This document shows positions 27,777-36,569 of a stretch of 64,000 nucleotides of DNA, piece by piece (positions within the stretch are counted from its first letter, which is position 1; each line of letters opens with the position of its first letter). This DNA comes from Micromonospora cabrerizensis (GTDB lineage: Bacteria; Actinomycetota; Actinomycetes; Mycobacteriales; Micromonosporaceae). The translations under genes and the position numbers were made by a program. The notes beneath the pieces are model-generated. The model was not told the DNA's origin and searched no databases. It saw only the letters and a program-made list of their open reading frames with translations. The DNA lies in contig NZ_JAKKFI010000063.1 in NCBI RefSeq assembly GCF_022230955.1, positions 1-64,000 of the forward strand, written 5' to 3'.

Positions 27777-28700
27777 TCAGCGGGCCGCCGCGTGCTCGGT
27801 GAGCAGCTCGCCGAGCACGTGCCGCGCACCGGCGGCCCTGGCCGGGTCCGGGTCGTCCAGGGTGATCAGCGCCTTCCACAGCGCCCATCCGCGCCCGCGG
27901 GCCCAGGTGGCAGCGTCGAGGCCGAGCGCGTCACGGAACGCGGCCCGACTGGCGCCGCAGAGCAGGGTCCAGGCGATCACGGTGTCGCAGGCGGGGTCGC
28001 CGACGCCGCAGCAGCCGAAGTCGATGAGGGCGGCCAGGCGGCCGTCGCGCACCAGCAGGTTGCCGTCCGCGACGTCGCCGTGGAACCAGACCGGTGGGCC
28101 CGCCCAGGTGGCGTCGAGGGCGCTCTGCCAGATGCCGGTGACCGTCTCGACGGGCAGCCGGTCACGGTGGGCCTCGATCGCGGCCCGGGTCTCGCCGTCG
28201 TACGTGGACAGATCGCCACCCCGCCAGGCACTGTGCGGTCCGGCGGCCGGTCCGTCGGTGGCGTCGACGCGGCGTAGGGCGCGCAGCGCGGCGGCGAGGT
28301 CGGTGGCGAACCGGGTCAGGTCGCGGATCCGCCCAGGATGGGCGGTCTGTCCGTCGATCCACCGGTACACCGACCAGGGGTACGGGTAACCCGCGCCGGG
28401 TCGGCCGTGGGCCAGCGGGGTGGGCACCTGCACCGGCAGCCGTGGCGCGAGCACCGGCAGCCAGCGCTGTTCCTTGGCGACCTGGAGGGCGTACCCCTCG
28501 CCGCTGGGCAGCCGCACGGTCATCGTGTCGCCCAGGTGGAAGGTGCGGTTGTCCCATCCACCGACCTCGACCGGGCGGATCGGCAGCTGCGCCCAGTGGG
28601 GGAACTGCTCGGCCACCAGACGCCGAACCAGTGTCACGTCGATCCGGTCGGCCACCGCCTCGTCGAGGTGCGGCACGCCCGGTGTGGGAGGTGAACTCAT
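27777..28700 (-). CDS. Aminoglycoside phosphotransferase-family kinase
   Basis: A 307-residue APH/ChoK-like kinase. The Brenner loop is VWFHGDVADGNLLV (catalytic Asp, then Asn), and the metal-binding LIDFG follows. The N-terminal lobe shows NRTFHLGDTMTVRLPS. The ATG at 28700 is preferred over an upstream codon. Members of this group phosphorylate small hydroxylated molecules; the substrate is unknown, and resistance should not be assumed. Its upstream region holds a three-copy 20-bp repeat. Confidence 0.83.
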   Translation of the reverse strand: MSSPPTPGVPHLDEAVADRIDVTLVRRLVAEQFPHWAQLPIRPVEVGGWDNRTFHLGDTMTVRLPSGEGYALQVAKEQRWLPVLAPRLPVQVPTPLAHGRPGAGYPYPWSVYRWIDGQTAHPGRIRDLTRFATDLAAALRALRRVDATDGPAAGPHSAWRGGDLSTYDGETRAAIEAHRDRLPVETVTGIWQSALDATWAGPPVWFHGDVADGNLLVRDGRLAALIDFGCCGVGDPACDTVIAWTLLCGASRAAFRDALGLDAATWARGRGWALWKALITLDDPDPARAAGARHVLGELLTEHAAAR

Positions 28701-28744
28701 CGGTCCGAGCCTGCGGGTCCCGCCCATCGGTCCGCAACCCGTTT

Positions 28745-28804
28745 GCGCCCTGACGGGACCGGCCGTGCCCTGACGGGACCGGCCGCGCCCTGACGGGACC
28801 GGCC
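28745..28804. repeat. Three-copy 20-bp tandem repeat
   Basis: The unit GCGCCCTGACGGGACCGGCC occurs at 28745-28764, 28765-28784 (one mismatch) and 28785-28804. It fills the space between the APH-type kinase start and the exporter stop, so it lies in the presumed promoter of the kinase gene. It may be a slippage product or a multi-copy binding site; the repeat period of 20 bp is close to two helical turns. Confidence 0.8.
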
Positions 28805-28815
28805 CGAGCGTGGTG

Positions 28816-30039
28816 TCAGGGCGCGACGGCGGGGGTGGGCCGCGCCGGTGTCCTCGGCTCCGACGGCCGGGTCAGCAGCGGGTACGCGCTGACCACCAGG
28901 CACGCCGCCGCCATGGTCAGCAGCGCCGGGGTGAGACCCAGCGCGTCCACCGACCAGCCGCCGAGCAGCGCGCCGACCGGCAGACCGACGAAGGCCAGCG
29001 ACCCGGCGATGCCGATCACCCTGGTCTGCAATTCCGCCGGCACCCGTTCGTAGAGCGCCACCCCGAGCAGTGGGTTGACCGCCGCGATGCCGATCCCGGA
29101 CAGGAAGGTCACCACGAGCACCACCGGCAGCTCGTCACTGATCGCCAGCGCGACCAGCCGGGGCGTGCCGGCGATCAGCGCCCCGACCAGGAACGTCAGC
29201 CGGCGGGGCAGCCTCGGCCCGAGCGCGGTGAAGACCACGTTGCCCAGCAGTGCGCCCGCCGAGAACGCCGCCAGCACCAGACCCAGCCCGCTGGGACCGG
29301 GCAGTTCCCGGGCGACCCAGACCGGGATGTAGACGGCCACGCTCGCGTTGGCCACCATGTTCAGCGCCGAGATGACCATCAGCATGCCGAGCAGCGGCCG
29401 GTCCCGGCGCAGGTAGGCGAACCCGCCGCGCAGCGCGCGCAGGTAGCTCTCCGGCTGGGCGGGCTTCGCCGGCGCGGCCGGCGGGCGGACCAGGACACCG
29501 ATCAGCAGCGCGCAGACACCGAAGCTGGCCGCGTCGATGAGGATCGCCTCGGTCACCCCGAACGCGGCGATCAGCAGACCGCCCACGGCGGCGCCGAACA
29601 GGGTCACCACCCGGCTGAGCCCGTCGTACGCCGAGGTCAGCCGGATCAGCGGCACCCCGGCGGCCTCGGCGACCGGCCGGAACATCACGTGCTTCACCCG
29701 GTCCCCGATGCCGCGCAGCGCGCCGGCCAGCGCCACCAGCGCCACCAGCGCACCGAAACCCAACCACGGGGTCAGCGCGACGACCACCATGGCCACCGCG
29801 CTGCCGGCGTCACACAGGATGGACGTGCGGCGAAGGCCGATCCGGTCCGCCCACGGTGTGCCCAACGCGCTGGACAACAGGTACGGGAGGGTCTCGGCGA
29901 ACGCGACCAGGCCCATCTTGGTCGGGCTGCCGGTGGTGACCAGCACCAGCCACGGAATGGTCACCACCGAGATGCGGGTGCCCAGGTTGGAGATCAGGTC
30001 CGCGCCGACCAGGACGACCAGTTGCCGCCGGGGGGTCAC
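28816..30039 (-). CDS. MFS exporter
   Basis: A 407-residue major facilitator with about 12 hydrophobic segments, of the enterobactin-exporter (EntS-like)/MFS_3 type. The N-terminal helix pair LVVLVGADLISNLGTRISVV and the loop-2/3 motif GTPWADRIGLRRT fit the family. The GTG start at 30039 overlaps the stop of the ligase gene by 4 nt. It is the only drug-efflux-like transporter in the biosynthetic part of the window, so it probably exports the product of region 2/4. Leftward transcription with the ligase. Confidence 0.87.
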   Translation of the reverse strand: MTPRRQLVVLVGADLISNLGTRISVVTIPWLVLVTTGSPTKMGLVAFAETLPYLLSSALGTPWADRIGLRRTSILCDAGSAVAMVVVALTPWLGFGALVALVALAGALRGIGDRVKHVMFRPVAEAAGVPLIRLTSAYDGLSRVVTLFGAAVGGLLIAAFGVTEAILIDAASFGVCALLIGVLVRPPAAPAKPAQPESYLRALRGGFAYLRRDRPLLGMLMVISALNMVANASVAVYIPVWVARELPGPSGLGLVLAAFSAGALLGNVVFTALGPRLPRRLTFLVGALIAGTPRLVALAISDELPVVLVVTFLSGIGIAAVNPLLGVALYERVPAELQTRVIGIAGSLAFVGLPVGALLGGWSVDALGLTPALLTMAAACLVVSAYPLLTRPSEPRTPARPTPAVAP

Positions 30040-31619
30040 GCCCCGACCGCCGCCGCCCGACGTGCCGCGTACCGCTCGCGCAGCGCCCGTTTGTCCACCT
30101 TGACCGACCGGTTCACCGGCAACCGGTCGACGAACTCGACCCCGGCCGGCGCCCACATCTCGTTGAGTTCCACGGTCACCAGGTCGATCAGCTCCGCGCC
30201 GGTGACCGTGGCGTCCGGCGCGGCCACGACGTACGCGTATGGAACTTCTCCCACGGTGTCGTCCGGTACGCCGATCACGGCGGCGGCCCGCACCTGGGGG
30301 TGCCCGGCCAGCACGTCCTCGATCGGGCGGCAGAAGATCGCCCAGTTCCGCCGGTGCGTGACGATCATGTCGTGGGCGCGGTCGACCAGGTAGAGGTAAC
30401 CGTCGTCGTCGAGGTGCCCGATGTCGCGGGTACGCACCCAACCGTCGACCAGCGTCTGCGCGGTCAGCCCGGGTTGGCCGTGGTAGCCGGCGAAGCTCAG
30501 CCGGGTCCGCACCCACACCTCACCGTCACGCCCGGGCGGCAGCACCGTGCCGTCGTCGTCGCGGATCTCGATGCGCACGTCACCGTAGGGGCGACCACAG
30601 GACCGCAGCCGCTCCGGGTGATCCGGGTCATCGGTCAACCCGGGCAGCGCGGTGATCACGACGGCTTCGCTGAGGCCGTACACGATGCGCAGCACCGGGC
30701 CGAACCGCGCGATGGCCTGGCGCAGCCGGGCGGGCGCGGCGGGCCCCGCGCCCACGTTGAACATGAACATGGCGGTGAAGTCCGCGCCGACCAGGGCCGG
30801 GTGGTCCAGCACCTCGTAGAGCATCGGCGGGGTGACGAACGTGGAGTTGATCCGCTCCCGCTGCACGGTGTCCACGAAGGCCACCGGGTCCCAGTCGTCG
30901 CGCAGGAACAGCACCCCGCCGGTGAACAGGTTGAACAGGGTGGTGATCTGCCCGCTGGCCAACCACATCGGTGAGTGCGACAGGTGCCGCAGCAGCGGGA
31001 ACCCGGCGGCGCGGAAGTCGGCGGCCAGGGTGAGGATCTGCGCGTAGAAGCTCTCCCGGTGGTGCACCAGCTTGGGGCTGCCGGTGGTGCCACTGGTCTG
31101 CAGGAACGACTCAGGTGCCGGTACGGACGCCGGCAGTTGCGCCGGGTCGGCGTCAGCGGCCGGGCCGGGGGCGGCGTCGGCGGTGAGGTCGGGGCCGGCG
31201 CCCCCCGCGCCCAGACAGCAGACCGGGGTGCCGGGCAGCGCGGCGGCCAGCTCCGGGCCGAGGCTGGCCGGGTCCCGGGCGTCGTAGACCAGGGCGTCCG
31301 GGCGGGCCAGGCGGATGAACTCGTCGACCTCCCGGCGTGCGGTCACCGGGGCGACCCACATGGTCCGACAGCCGACGAGGTGCAGCGCGAGCTGGAGCAA
31401 CGGGCCCTCGACCGCGTTCGCGACGGTCACCAGCACCGCCGCACCGGGGCGTACGCCGTGTCGGGTCAGCGTCGCGGCCATCGTCCGTACCAGCGCGGCA
31501 GCCTCGGCATAGGTGAGTCGGCGGCCCCCGCCGACCAGCGCCTCCCGGTCACCGAAGTCGGCGAAGAGATCCAGCACGCGGTCCACGTAGGTCGTCGTGT
31601 GCCCGGGTCCGTCAGTCAT
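30036..31619 (-). CDS. Adenylate-forming acyl-CoA ligase 3
   Basis: A 527-residue ANL ligase. Motifs are LQTSGTTGSPKLVHH (A3), IVYGLSEAV (A5), DGWVRTRDIG (A7), VDRAHDMIVTHRRN (A8, with Asn and Trp following) and RLPVNRSVKVDKRALR (A10 Lys). ATG at 31619 faces the divergent SGNH gene. It is co-transcribed with the exporter. It is the third free-standing ligase of the cluster and differs from the other two, so it may activate a separate building block such as 4-hydroxyphenylglycine or an aryl acid. Confidence 0.85.
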   Translation of the reverse strand: MTDGPGHTTTYVDRVLDLFADFGDREALVGGGRRLTYAEAAALVRTMAATLTRHGVRPGAAVLVTVANAVEGPLLQLALHLVGCRTMWVAPVTARREVDEFIRLARPDALVYDARDPASLGPELAAALPGTPVCCLGAGGAGPDLTADAAPGPAADADPAQLPASVPAPESFLQTSGTTGSPKLVHHRESFYAQILTLAADFRAAGFPLLRHLSHSPMWLASGQITTLFNLFTGGVLFLRDDWDPVAFVDTVQRERINSTFVTPPMLYEVLDHPALVGADFTAMFMFNVGAGPAAPARLRQAIARFGPVLRIVYGLSEAVVITALPGLTDDPDHPERLRSCGRPYGDVRIEIRDDDGTVLPPGRDGEVWVRTRLSFAGYHGQPGLTAQTLVDGWVRTRDIGHLDDDGYLYLVDRAHDMIVTHRRNWAIFCRPIEDVLAGHPQVRAAAVIGVPDDTVGEVPYAYVVAAPDATVTGAELIDLVTVELNEMWAPAGVEFVDRLPVNRSVKVDKRALRERYAARRAAAVGA

Positions 31620-31782
31620 CCGACTGCCCCCATCCGAGAAAGCGGCTGTCGCCGGGCAGCGCCCGGTGACGACGCGACGGTGGCGCGCGCTCCGGTGAGC
31701 CCGCCGCCTGCGAGCCTAGGCCGATAACGGCTGGTCGGAACCGTGCCGACGGGCGATCCGACAGGCCCGGCGGACATTTGAT

Positions 31783-31807
31783 GGCGTCGATCAGGTTGAT
31801 TGACGCC
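31783..31807. promoter_or_regulatory. 25-bp operator-like palindrome in divergent promoter
   Basis: Two 11-bp arms, GGCGTCGATCA (31783-31793) and TGATTGACGCC (31797-31807), are inverted repeats with one mismatch and a 3-bp spacer. They lie in the 276-bp spacer between the leftward ligase/exporter operon and the rightward SGNH gene. Size, spacing and place fit a dimeric repressor site controlling one or both directions. No candidate regulator gene lies next to it, so any regulator would be encoded elsewhere. Confidence 0.5.
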
Positions 31808-31895
31808 CGTCAGCGGCGGCGGCTAGGTTTCTGGACCATCGTCCAGGCGGGCGCCGTCAGCGGACGGCCCTGGGCTGCCACACGATGGAGGTTCA

Positions 31896-33200
31896 ATGTC
31901 GACCCCGAAGAGATGGCATGTCGTCGTCGCCGCTGCCGCGCTGCTGGTCACGGGCACACCCGCGGTCGTCGCCAGCGCCGGTCCGTCCGGGACCGTCGCC
32001 GGCCGACCCGACCGGTCCGAGTGGGCGGGCAGCTGGGCCACCGCGGTCACCCGGGGCAACTCGGTCGGGCTGACCAACACCGGTCTCAACAACCAGAGCG
32101 TACGGATGATCGTGCACGTCTCGGTTGGCGGCCCGGCGCTGCGGGTCCGCCTGAGCAACCTGTACGGCGAGCAGGCGGTTACGGTCGGCCGGGCCACCGT
32201 CGCCCGACCCGACACCGCCACCGCCGACGACCTCTCCGACATCGATCCGGCCTCGCTGCGCCCGCTGACCTTCACCGGCGCCGCCTCGGCGACCATGAAC
32301 CGGGGCGCGGAGCTGCTCAGCGACCCGCTGACCTTCCCGGTCGCGGACGACAGCGACCTGGTGGTCACCCTGCACTTCCCGACGCCGACCGGCCCGACCA
32401 CCTTCCACGGGCAGTCCCAGCAGGCCAACTTCATCGGCGCCGGCGACCTGACCGGAGCCGCCGCGGGCGCCGGGTTCACCACCCGCCCCACCTGCTGCTG
32501 GTTCTTCCTCTCCGGGATCGACGTGCAACGCAAGGCCACCCCGGGCGCGCTGGTGGTGCTCAGCGACTCCATCGGTGACGGCAACGGCAGCACGGTCAAC
32601 GCCAACCGACGCTGGCCCGACCTGCTCTCCGACCGACTGCTCGCCGCCCGGACGGACGCGCGCACCCCGGGTGTGCTCAACCTCAGCCTGGCCGGCAACC
32701 GCCTCAACCACGAGGGCACCGAGCCGGGTGACGGCAACTACCCCGGCTACTACCAGCTCGGCCCGAACGCGGCGGCCCGGCTCAACGAGGATGTCTTCCC
32801 CCAGACCGGGGTGCGCACGGTCGTCACCCACCTGGGCATCAACGACATCTGGATGTCCAACGACTCACCCGAGGCGATCATCGCCACCCTGCGGCAGATC
32901 AACCAGCAGATCCAGCAGCGGGGGCTGACCAGCCTGGTGGCCACGCTGACCCCGTACGAGGGGCACGGCGCGCCCGGCGTGTGGACTCCGCAGAAGGAGG
33001 CCACCCGGCAGGCGGTGAACACGTACCTGCGGGGCAGCCGGGAATTCGACGGGCTGCTCGACTTCGACCGGGTGCTGCGCGACCCGGCGCGACCCGGTCA
33101 GCTGCTGCCCGCGTACGACTCGGGTGACCACATCCACCCGAACGACGCCGGCAACCAGGCGTTGGCCGACGCGGTGCCGCTGCGCCTGCTCGGGTTGTGA
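31896..33200 (+). CDS. Secreted SGNH-family hydrolase
   Basis: A 434-residue secreted protein with an N-terminal signal peptide (KRWHVVVAAAALLVTG then an Ala-rich cleavage region near residue 28). Residues ~40-210 form an accessory beta-rich segment, and the catalytic SGNH domain follows, with VVLSDSIGDG (Ser225), the block III THLGINDI and the C-terminal Asp-His pair in DSGDHIHPNDAG. ATG at 31896 has GGAGG upstream. It acts outside the cell, probably as an esterase or lipase. Despite its position within the cluster, a terminator separates it from the P450 operon, so its link to the pathway is uncertain. Confidence 0.85.
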   Translation: MSTPKRWHVVVAAAALLVTGTPAVVASAGPSGTVAGRPDRSEWAGSWATAVTRGNSVGLTNTGLNNQSVRMIVHVSVGGPALRVRLSNLYGEQAVTVGRATVARPDTATADDLSDIDPASLRPLTFTGAASATMNRGAELLSDPLTFPVADDSDLVVTLHFPTPTGPTTFHGQSQQANFIGAGDLTGAAAGAGFTTRPTCCWFFLSGIDVQRKATPGALVVLSDSIGDGNGSTVNANRRWPDLLSDRLLAARTDARTPGVLNLSLAGNRLNHEGTEPGDGNYPGYYQLGPNAAARLNEDVFPQTGVRTVVTHLGINDIWMSNDSPEAIIATLRQINQQIQQRGLTSLVATLTPYEGHGAPGVWTPQKEATRQAVNTYLRGSREFDGLLDFDRVLRDPARPGQLLPAYDSGDHIHPNDAGNQALADAVPLRLLGL

Positions 33201-33205
33201 CACCG

Positions 33206-33238
33206 GCCGGGGCGGCGGGTGATCCTCGCCGCCCCGGC
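33206..33238 (+). terminator. Hairpin terminator after secreted SGNH gene
   Basis: A perfect 12-bp stem, GCCGGGGCGGCG at 33206-33217 and its complement at 33227-33238, with a 9-nt loop. It starts 6 bp past the stop of the SGNH gene and ends 27 bp before the P450 GTG. No clear T-run follows, as is common in high-GC actinobacteria. Confidence 0.7.
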
Positions 33239-33264
33239 ACCGACCTCCTGGGGAGGAGCGCGTC

Positions 33265-34476
33265 GTGACGGCGCAGGAGTTGCTCACCGGCCTGTACAGC
33301 GAGCAGGGCCGACAGAACCCGTACCCGTGGTATGCCGGTCTACACCGGCTCGGGCCGGTCAGCGCGGTCCCGGCCCGAGCCGAGCACGCCACGGTGGCGG
33401 CGGTGGCGGTCGGCTACGACCTGGTCGACGGGCTGCTGCGCGATCCGGAGTGGACCAAGAAGCCGCCGCCGGGCTGGCAGGAGCAGGAGATCCTGCGCAC
33501 CCTGCAGACCTCGATGATGTTCGTGAACCCGCCCGACCACACGCGGATGCGGCACGTGTTCTCCCGTACGTTCACGCCGCGCCGGTTGGGCGCGCTGGAA
33601 CCGGTGGTCCTGCGGGTCGTCGACGAGTTGTTGGACCGGATGGCCGACGCCGGGAACGCCGTGGTCGACTTCGTGGCGGATTTCGCGTACCCGGTGCCGG
33701 CGCTGGTGATGGCCGAGTTCATCGGCATCCCGGCGGGGGAGCTGGCGTGGTACCGCGAGCGGGTGGAACGGATCGACGAGTTCCTGGACGTCGCCGGGAA
33801 GACCCCGCAGCGGCTGGCCGCGGCCAACACCGCGGCCCGGGAGCTGCGGGCCTTCTACCGGGAGCTGCTGGGGCACCGCCGTCGTACGCCCGGGAACGAC
33901 CTGCTGAGCGGGCTGGTGGAGGCCCTCGACTCCGGCGAGGTGGAGCTGACCGAGGAGGAGCTGGTCAGCAACCTGATCGTGCTGTTCAACGCCAGCTTCG
34001 TCACCACCGCCTACATGTTCAGCAACGGGTTGCCGTTGCTGCTGGCCCACCCGGAGACGGTCGCGGCGCTGCCCACCGACGAGAAGTTGGCCCTGGGCTG
34101 CGTCGACGAGGTGTTGCGGTTGGAGACCCCGGTGCACTTCCTGGCCCGCGCCGCGCCGGCCGACACGGTGCTGGACGGTGTGCCGGTCGCCCGGGACGAC
34201 AACGTGCTGATCATCATCGGGGCGGCCAACCGGGACCCGGCACGTTTCCCCGACCCGGACGCCTTCGACCCGACCCGACCCGGCCCGCCGTCGTTGGCCT
34301 TCGGGGCGGGTCTGCACTTCTGTCTCGGCGCGGCGGTGTCCCGCCTGGAGGGCCGCCTCGCGCTGCCCCGCCTGTTCGCCCGGTTCCCCGGGCTGGCGGT
34401 CACCGAGAAGCCGACGTACAGCGGCAGCCTCTTCCTGCGGGGCATCGACAAGCTGCTCGTCAGCACCGGCGGATAG
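33265..34476 (+). CDS. Cytochrome P450
   Basis: A 403-residue bacterial P450. The haem-ligand motif is AFGAGLHFCLGAAVSR (Cys353), and the ExxR is EVLR at 282-285. The I-helix segment reads LFNASFVTTAY (241-250); the threonines are present, but the acidic residue usually before them (as in AGHETT) is Val246, which suggests altered proton delivery. GTG at 33265 follows GGGGAGGAG. It leads a four-gene rightward operon with an esterase, Hmo and HpgT. It may hydroxylate or couple the aromatic amino-acid-derived unit. Confidence 0.88.
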   Translation: MTAQELLTGLYSEQGRQNPYPWYAGLHRLGPVSAVPARAEHATVAAVAVGYDLVDGLLRDPEWTKKPPPGWQEQEILRTLQTSMMFVNPPDHTRMRHVFSRTFTPRRLGALEPVVLRVVDELLDRMADAGNAVVDFVADFAYPVPALVMAEFIGIPAGELAWYRERVERIDEFLDVAGKTPQRLAAANTAARELRAFYRELLGHRRRTPGNDLLSGLVEALDSGEVELTEEELVSNLIVLFNASFVTTAYMFSNGLPLLLAHPETVAALPTDEKLALGCVDEVLRLETPVHFLARAAPADTVLDGVPVARDDNVLIIIGAANRDPARFPDPDAFDPTRPGPPSLAFGAGLHFCLGAAVSRLEGRLALPRLFARFPGLAVTEKPTYSGSLFLRGIDKLLVSTGG

Positions 34477-34483
34477 GAGCGAC

Positions 34484-35470
34484 ATGGCCCCGCACCCGGA
34501 GGTGGCGGCGTATCGGGCGGCCCGCGCCGCGACCGGCACCCCACCGCTGTACACGCAGACACTGACCGAGGCCCGCGCCGCGGACCTGGCCGAGATCCGC
34601 GCCGGCACCGGCGCGGTCGAGCCGGTGGCCGAGGTACGCGAGGAGCGGATCCCCGGCCCGGCCGGCGAGCTGCCGCTGCGGGTGTACCGCCCGGCCGGGT
34701 CGGGCCCGCTGCCCACCCTGCTGTACTTCTTCGGCGGCGGGTGGACGCTCGGCAGTATCGACACCGCCGACGGCATCTGCCGGCGACTGGCCAACGCCGT
34801 GCCCTGCCAGGTGATCACCGTCGGCTACCGGCTCGCCCCGGAGCATCCCTTCCCGGCGGCGGTGCACGACTGCCACGCGGCCACCCGCTGGGTCGCCGGC
34901 CACGCCGACCAGTTGGGCGTGGACCCGGCCCGGCTGGCCGTGGGTGGGGACAGCGCAGGCGGGAACCTGGCCGCCGCGGTCACCCTGCTCAGCCGGGCGG
35001 ACGGCCCCCCGCTCGCCGCGCAGCTGCTGGTCTACCCGAACACCGACCAGAGCGGCGAGCCGACCGGCCCGGCCGACGACGACCCGACGCTGTTCAACCG
35101 CCGATCGGTGGCCTGGTACCGGACGCACTACCTGGCCGACGAGGCGCACGCCCGGGACCCCCTCGCGTCGCCGCTGCTGGCCGACGACCTGGCCGGCCTG
35201 CCCCCGGCGCTGGTCGTCACCGCCGAACTGGACCCGCTGTGCGCGCAGGGGCAGCGGTACGCCGAGCGACTGGCCGCCGCCGGCGTGCCCACCCGGGCGC
35301 GGCACTACCCGGGGATGATCCACGGTTTCTTCGCCATGCCGGGCGTCTTCACCGACGGCCGGCGGGCGCAGGCGGACGCCGCGGCGTTCCTGCGGGAACG
35401 GTTCGGCCTGCCGCCCGAGCGTGCCGAGCCGGCGGACACGCCGACGGGCACGGCGGTGCGCGGTGGTTGA
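34484..35470 (+). CDS. Alpha/beta-hydrolase (HSL-type esterase)
   Basis: A 328-residue hydrolase-fold-3 esterase. The nucleophile elbow is GGDSAGGN (Ser157), the acid is in AELDPLCAQG, and the His is in MIHGFF. The oxyanion motif, normally HGGGW, reads FGGGW, with Phe replacing the His. ATG at 34484 is 7 bp after the P450 stop, and the end overlaps the oxidase gene by 8 nt. It could release a product from a carrier or CoA, or de-esterify a precursor, since no thioesterase is encoded in the region. Confidence 0.85.
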   Translation: MAPHPEVAAYRAARAATGTPPLYTQTLTEARAADLAEIRAGTGAVEPVAEVREERIPGPAGELPLRVYRPAGSGPLPTLLYFFGGGWTLGSIDTADGICRRLANAVPCQVITVGYRLAPEHPFPAAVHDCHAATRWVAGHADQLGVDPARLAVGGDSAGGNLAAAVTLLSRADGPPLAAQLLVYPNTDQSGEPTGPADDDPTLFNRRSVAWYRTHYLADEAHARDPLASPLLADDLAGLPPALVVTAELDPLCAQGQRYAERLAAAGVPTRARHYPGMIHGFFAMPGVFTDGRRAQADAAAFLRERFGLPPERAEPADTPTGTAVRGG

Positions 35471-36566
35471 GCCCGTGCTGACCGACCTGCCGGCCGTGGC
35501 GCTCACCGACTACGCCGAGCGGGCCCGGACGGTACTGCCGCAGGACGTGTGGGACTACGTCGACTGCGGCAGCGCGTCCGAGGTGACGCTGTCGGCCAAC
35601 CGTCGCGCGTTGGACCGGGTCGCCGTGCTGCCCCGGATGCTGCGCGGGGTGGACACCGTCGACCTCGGCGCCCGGCTGCTCGGTCGCCCGTACGCCATGC
35701 CGGTCGGGGTGGCGCCGATGGCGTACCAGCGCCTCGTGCACCCCGACGGGGAGCTGGGCCTCGCCTCGGCGGCCGGCGCGGCCGGGATCCCGTACCTGGC
35801 GAGCACGCTGGGCAGCACACCCGTCGAACAGGTCACCCGGGCCGGCGCGGACGTCTGGTTCCAGCTCTACTGGTTGCGCGACCGGGCCCTCGTCCGCGAC
35901 CTGCTGGCCCGGGTCGTCGCGGCCGGTTGCCGGGCACTGGTGGTCACCGTGGACGTCCCGGTGCTCGGCCGACGTCCCCGGGACCTGCGCAACGCCTTCC
36001 GGCTGCCGGCCGACGTGGTGGCCGCGAACCTGCCCGACGGGCGCGACGCCCTGGCGCACGCCGGTGCCCCCGGGGTGTCCGCGCTCGCCGCGCACACCGC
36101 CTCCTCGTTCGCGCCGGCGCTGCGCTGGGCGGACCTGGCCTGGCTACGCGAGCAGGTCGACCTGCCGCTGGTGGTCAAGGGTGTGCTCGACCCCCGCGAC
36201 GCGGTCGAGGCGGTACGGGTCGGTGCGGACGCGGTGGTCGTGTCGAACCACGGCGGCCGGCAACTCGACGGCGCGCCGGCCAGCGTCACCATGTTGCCGG
36301 AGGTCGTCGACGCGGTCGGTGACGAGTGTCAGGTGCTGCTGGACAGCGGCATCCGCAGCGGCACCGACGTGCTGCGGGCGCTCGCCCTGGGCGCCGCCGG
36401 GGTCCTGGTCGGCAGGCCGCTGCTCTGGGCGCTGGCCGTCGGTGGCGAACGTGGCGCGCGGGACGCGCTGTCGTTGCTGGCCGCCGAGCTGACCGACGCG
36501 CTCACCCTGGCCGGCTGCGCGGACCCGTCGGCGGCCGCCGAGCTGCGGACGCTTCATGCGGGCTGA
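35463..36566 (+). CDS. hmo: 4-hydroxymandelate oxidase (Hmo)
   Basis: A 367-residue FMN-dependent alpha-hydroxyacid oxidase, expected to convert 4-hydroxymandelate to 4-hydroxybenzoylformate. Family signatures are VGVAPMAYQRLVHPDGE, the FQLYWLRDR segment typical of Hmo proteins, and the active-site SNHGGRQLDG with His263 and Arg266. The GTG at 35463 overlaps the esterase stop; a GTG at 35475 is an alternative. Pairing with HpgT downstream and the 4-hydroxymandelate-synthase-like gene at 19269 supports the assignment over lactate oxidase. Confidence 0.85.
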   Translation: MVEPVLTDLPAVALTDYAERARTVLPQDVWDYVDCGSASEVTLSANRRALDRVAVLPRMLRGVDTVDLGARLLGRPYAMPVGVAPMAYQRLVHPDGELGLASAAGAAGIPYLASTLGSTPVEQVTRAGADVWFQLYWLRDRALVRDLLARVVAAGCRALVVTVDVPVLGRRPRDLRNAFRLPADVVAANLPDGRDALAHAGAPGVSALAAHTASSFAPALRWADLAWLREQVDLPLVVKGVLDPRDAVEAVRVGADAVVVSNHGGRQLDGAPASVTMLPEVVDAVGDECQVLLDSGIRSGTDVLRALALGAAGVLVGRPLLWALAVGGERGARDALSLLAAELTDALTLAGCADPSAAAELRTLHAG

Positions 36567-36569
36567 GCG

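Noticed and set aside
27777..28700. Aminoglycoside resistance or self-resistance gene
   Set aside because: The APH fold is clear, but the family is broad, the gene groups with ordinary chromosomal genes, and no aminoglycoside genes are nearby.
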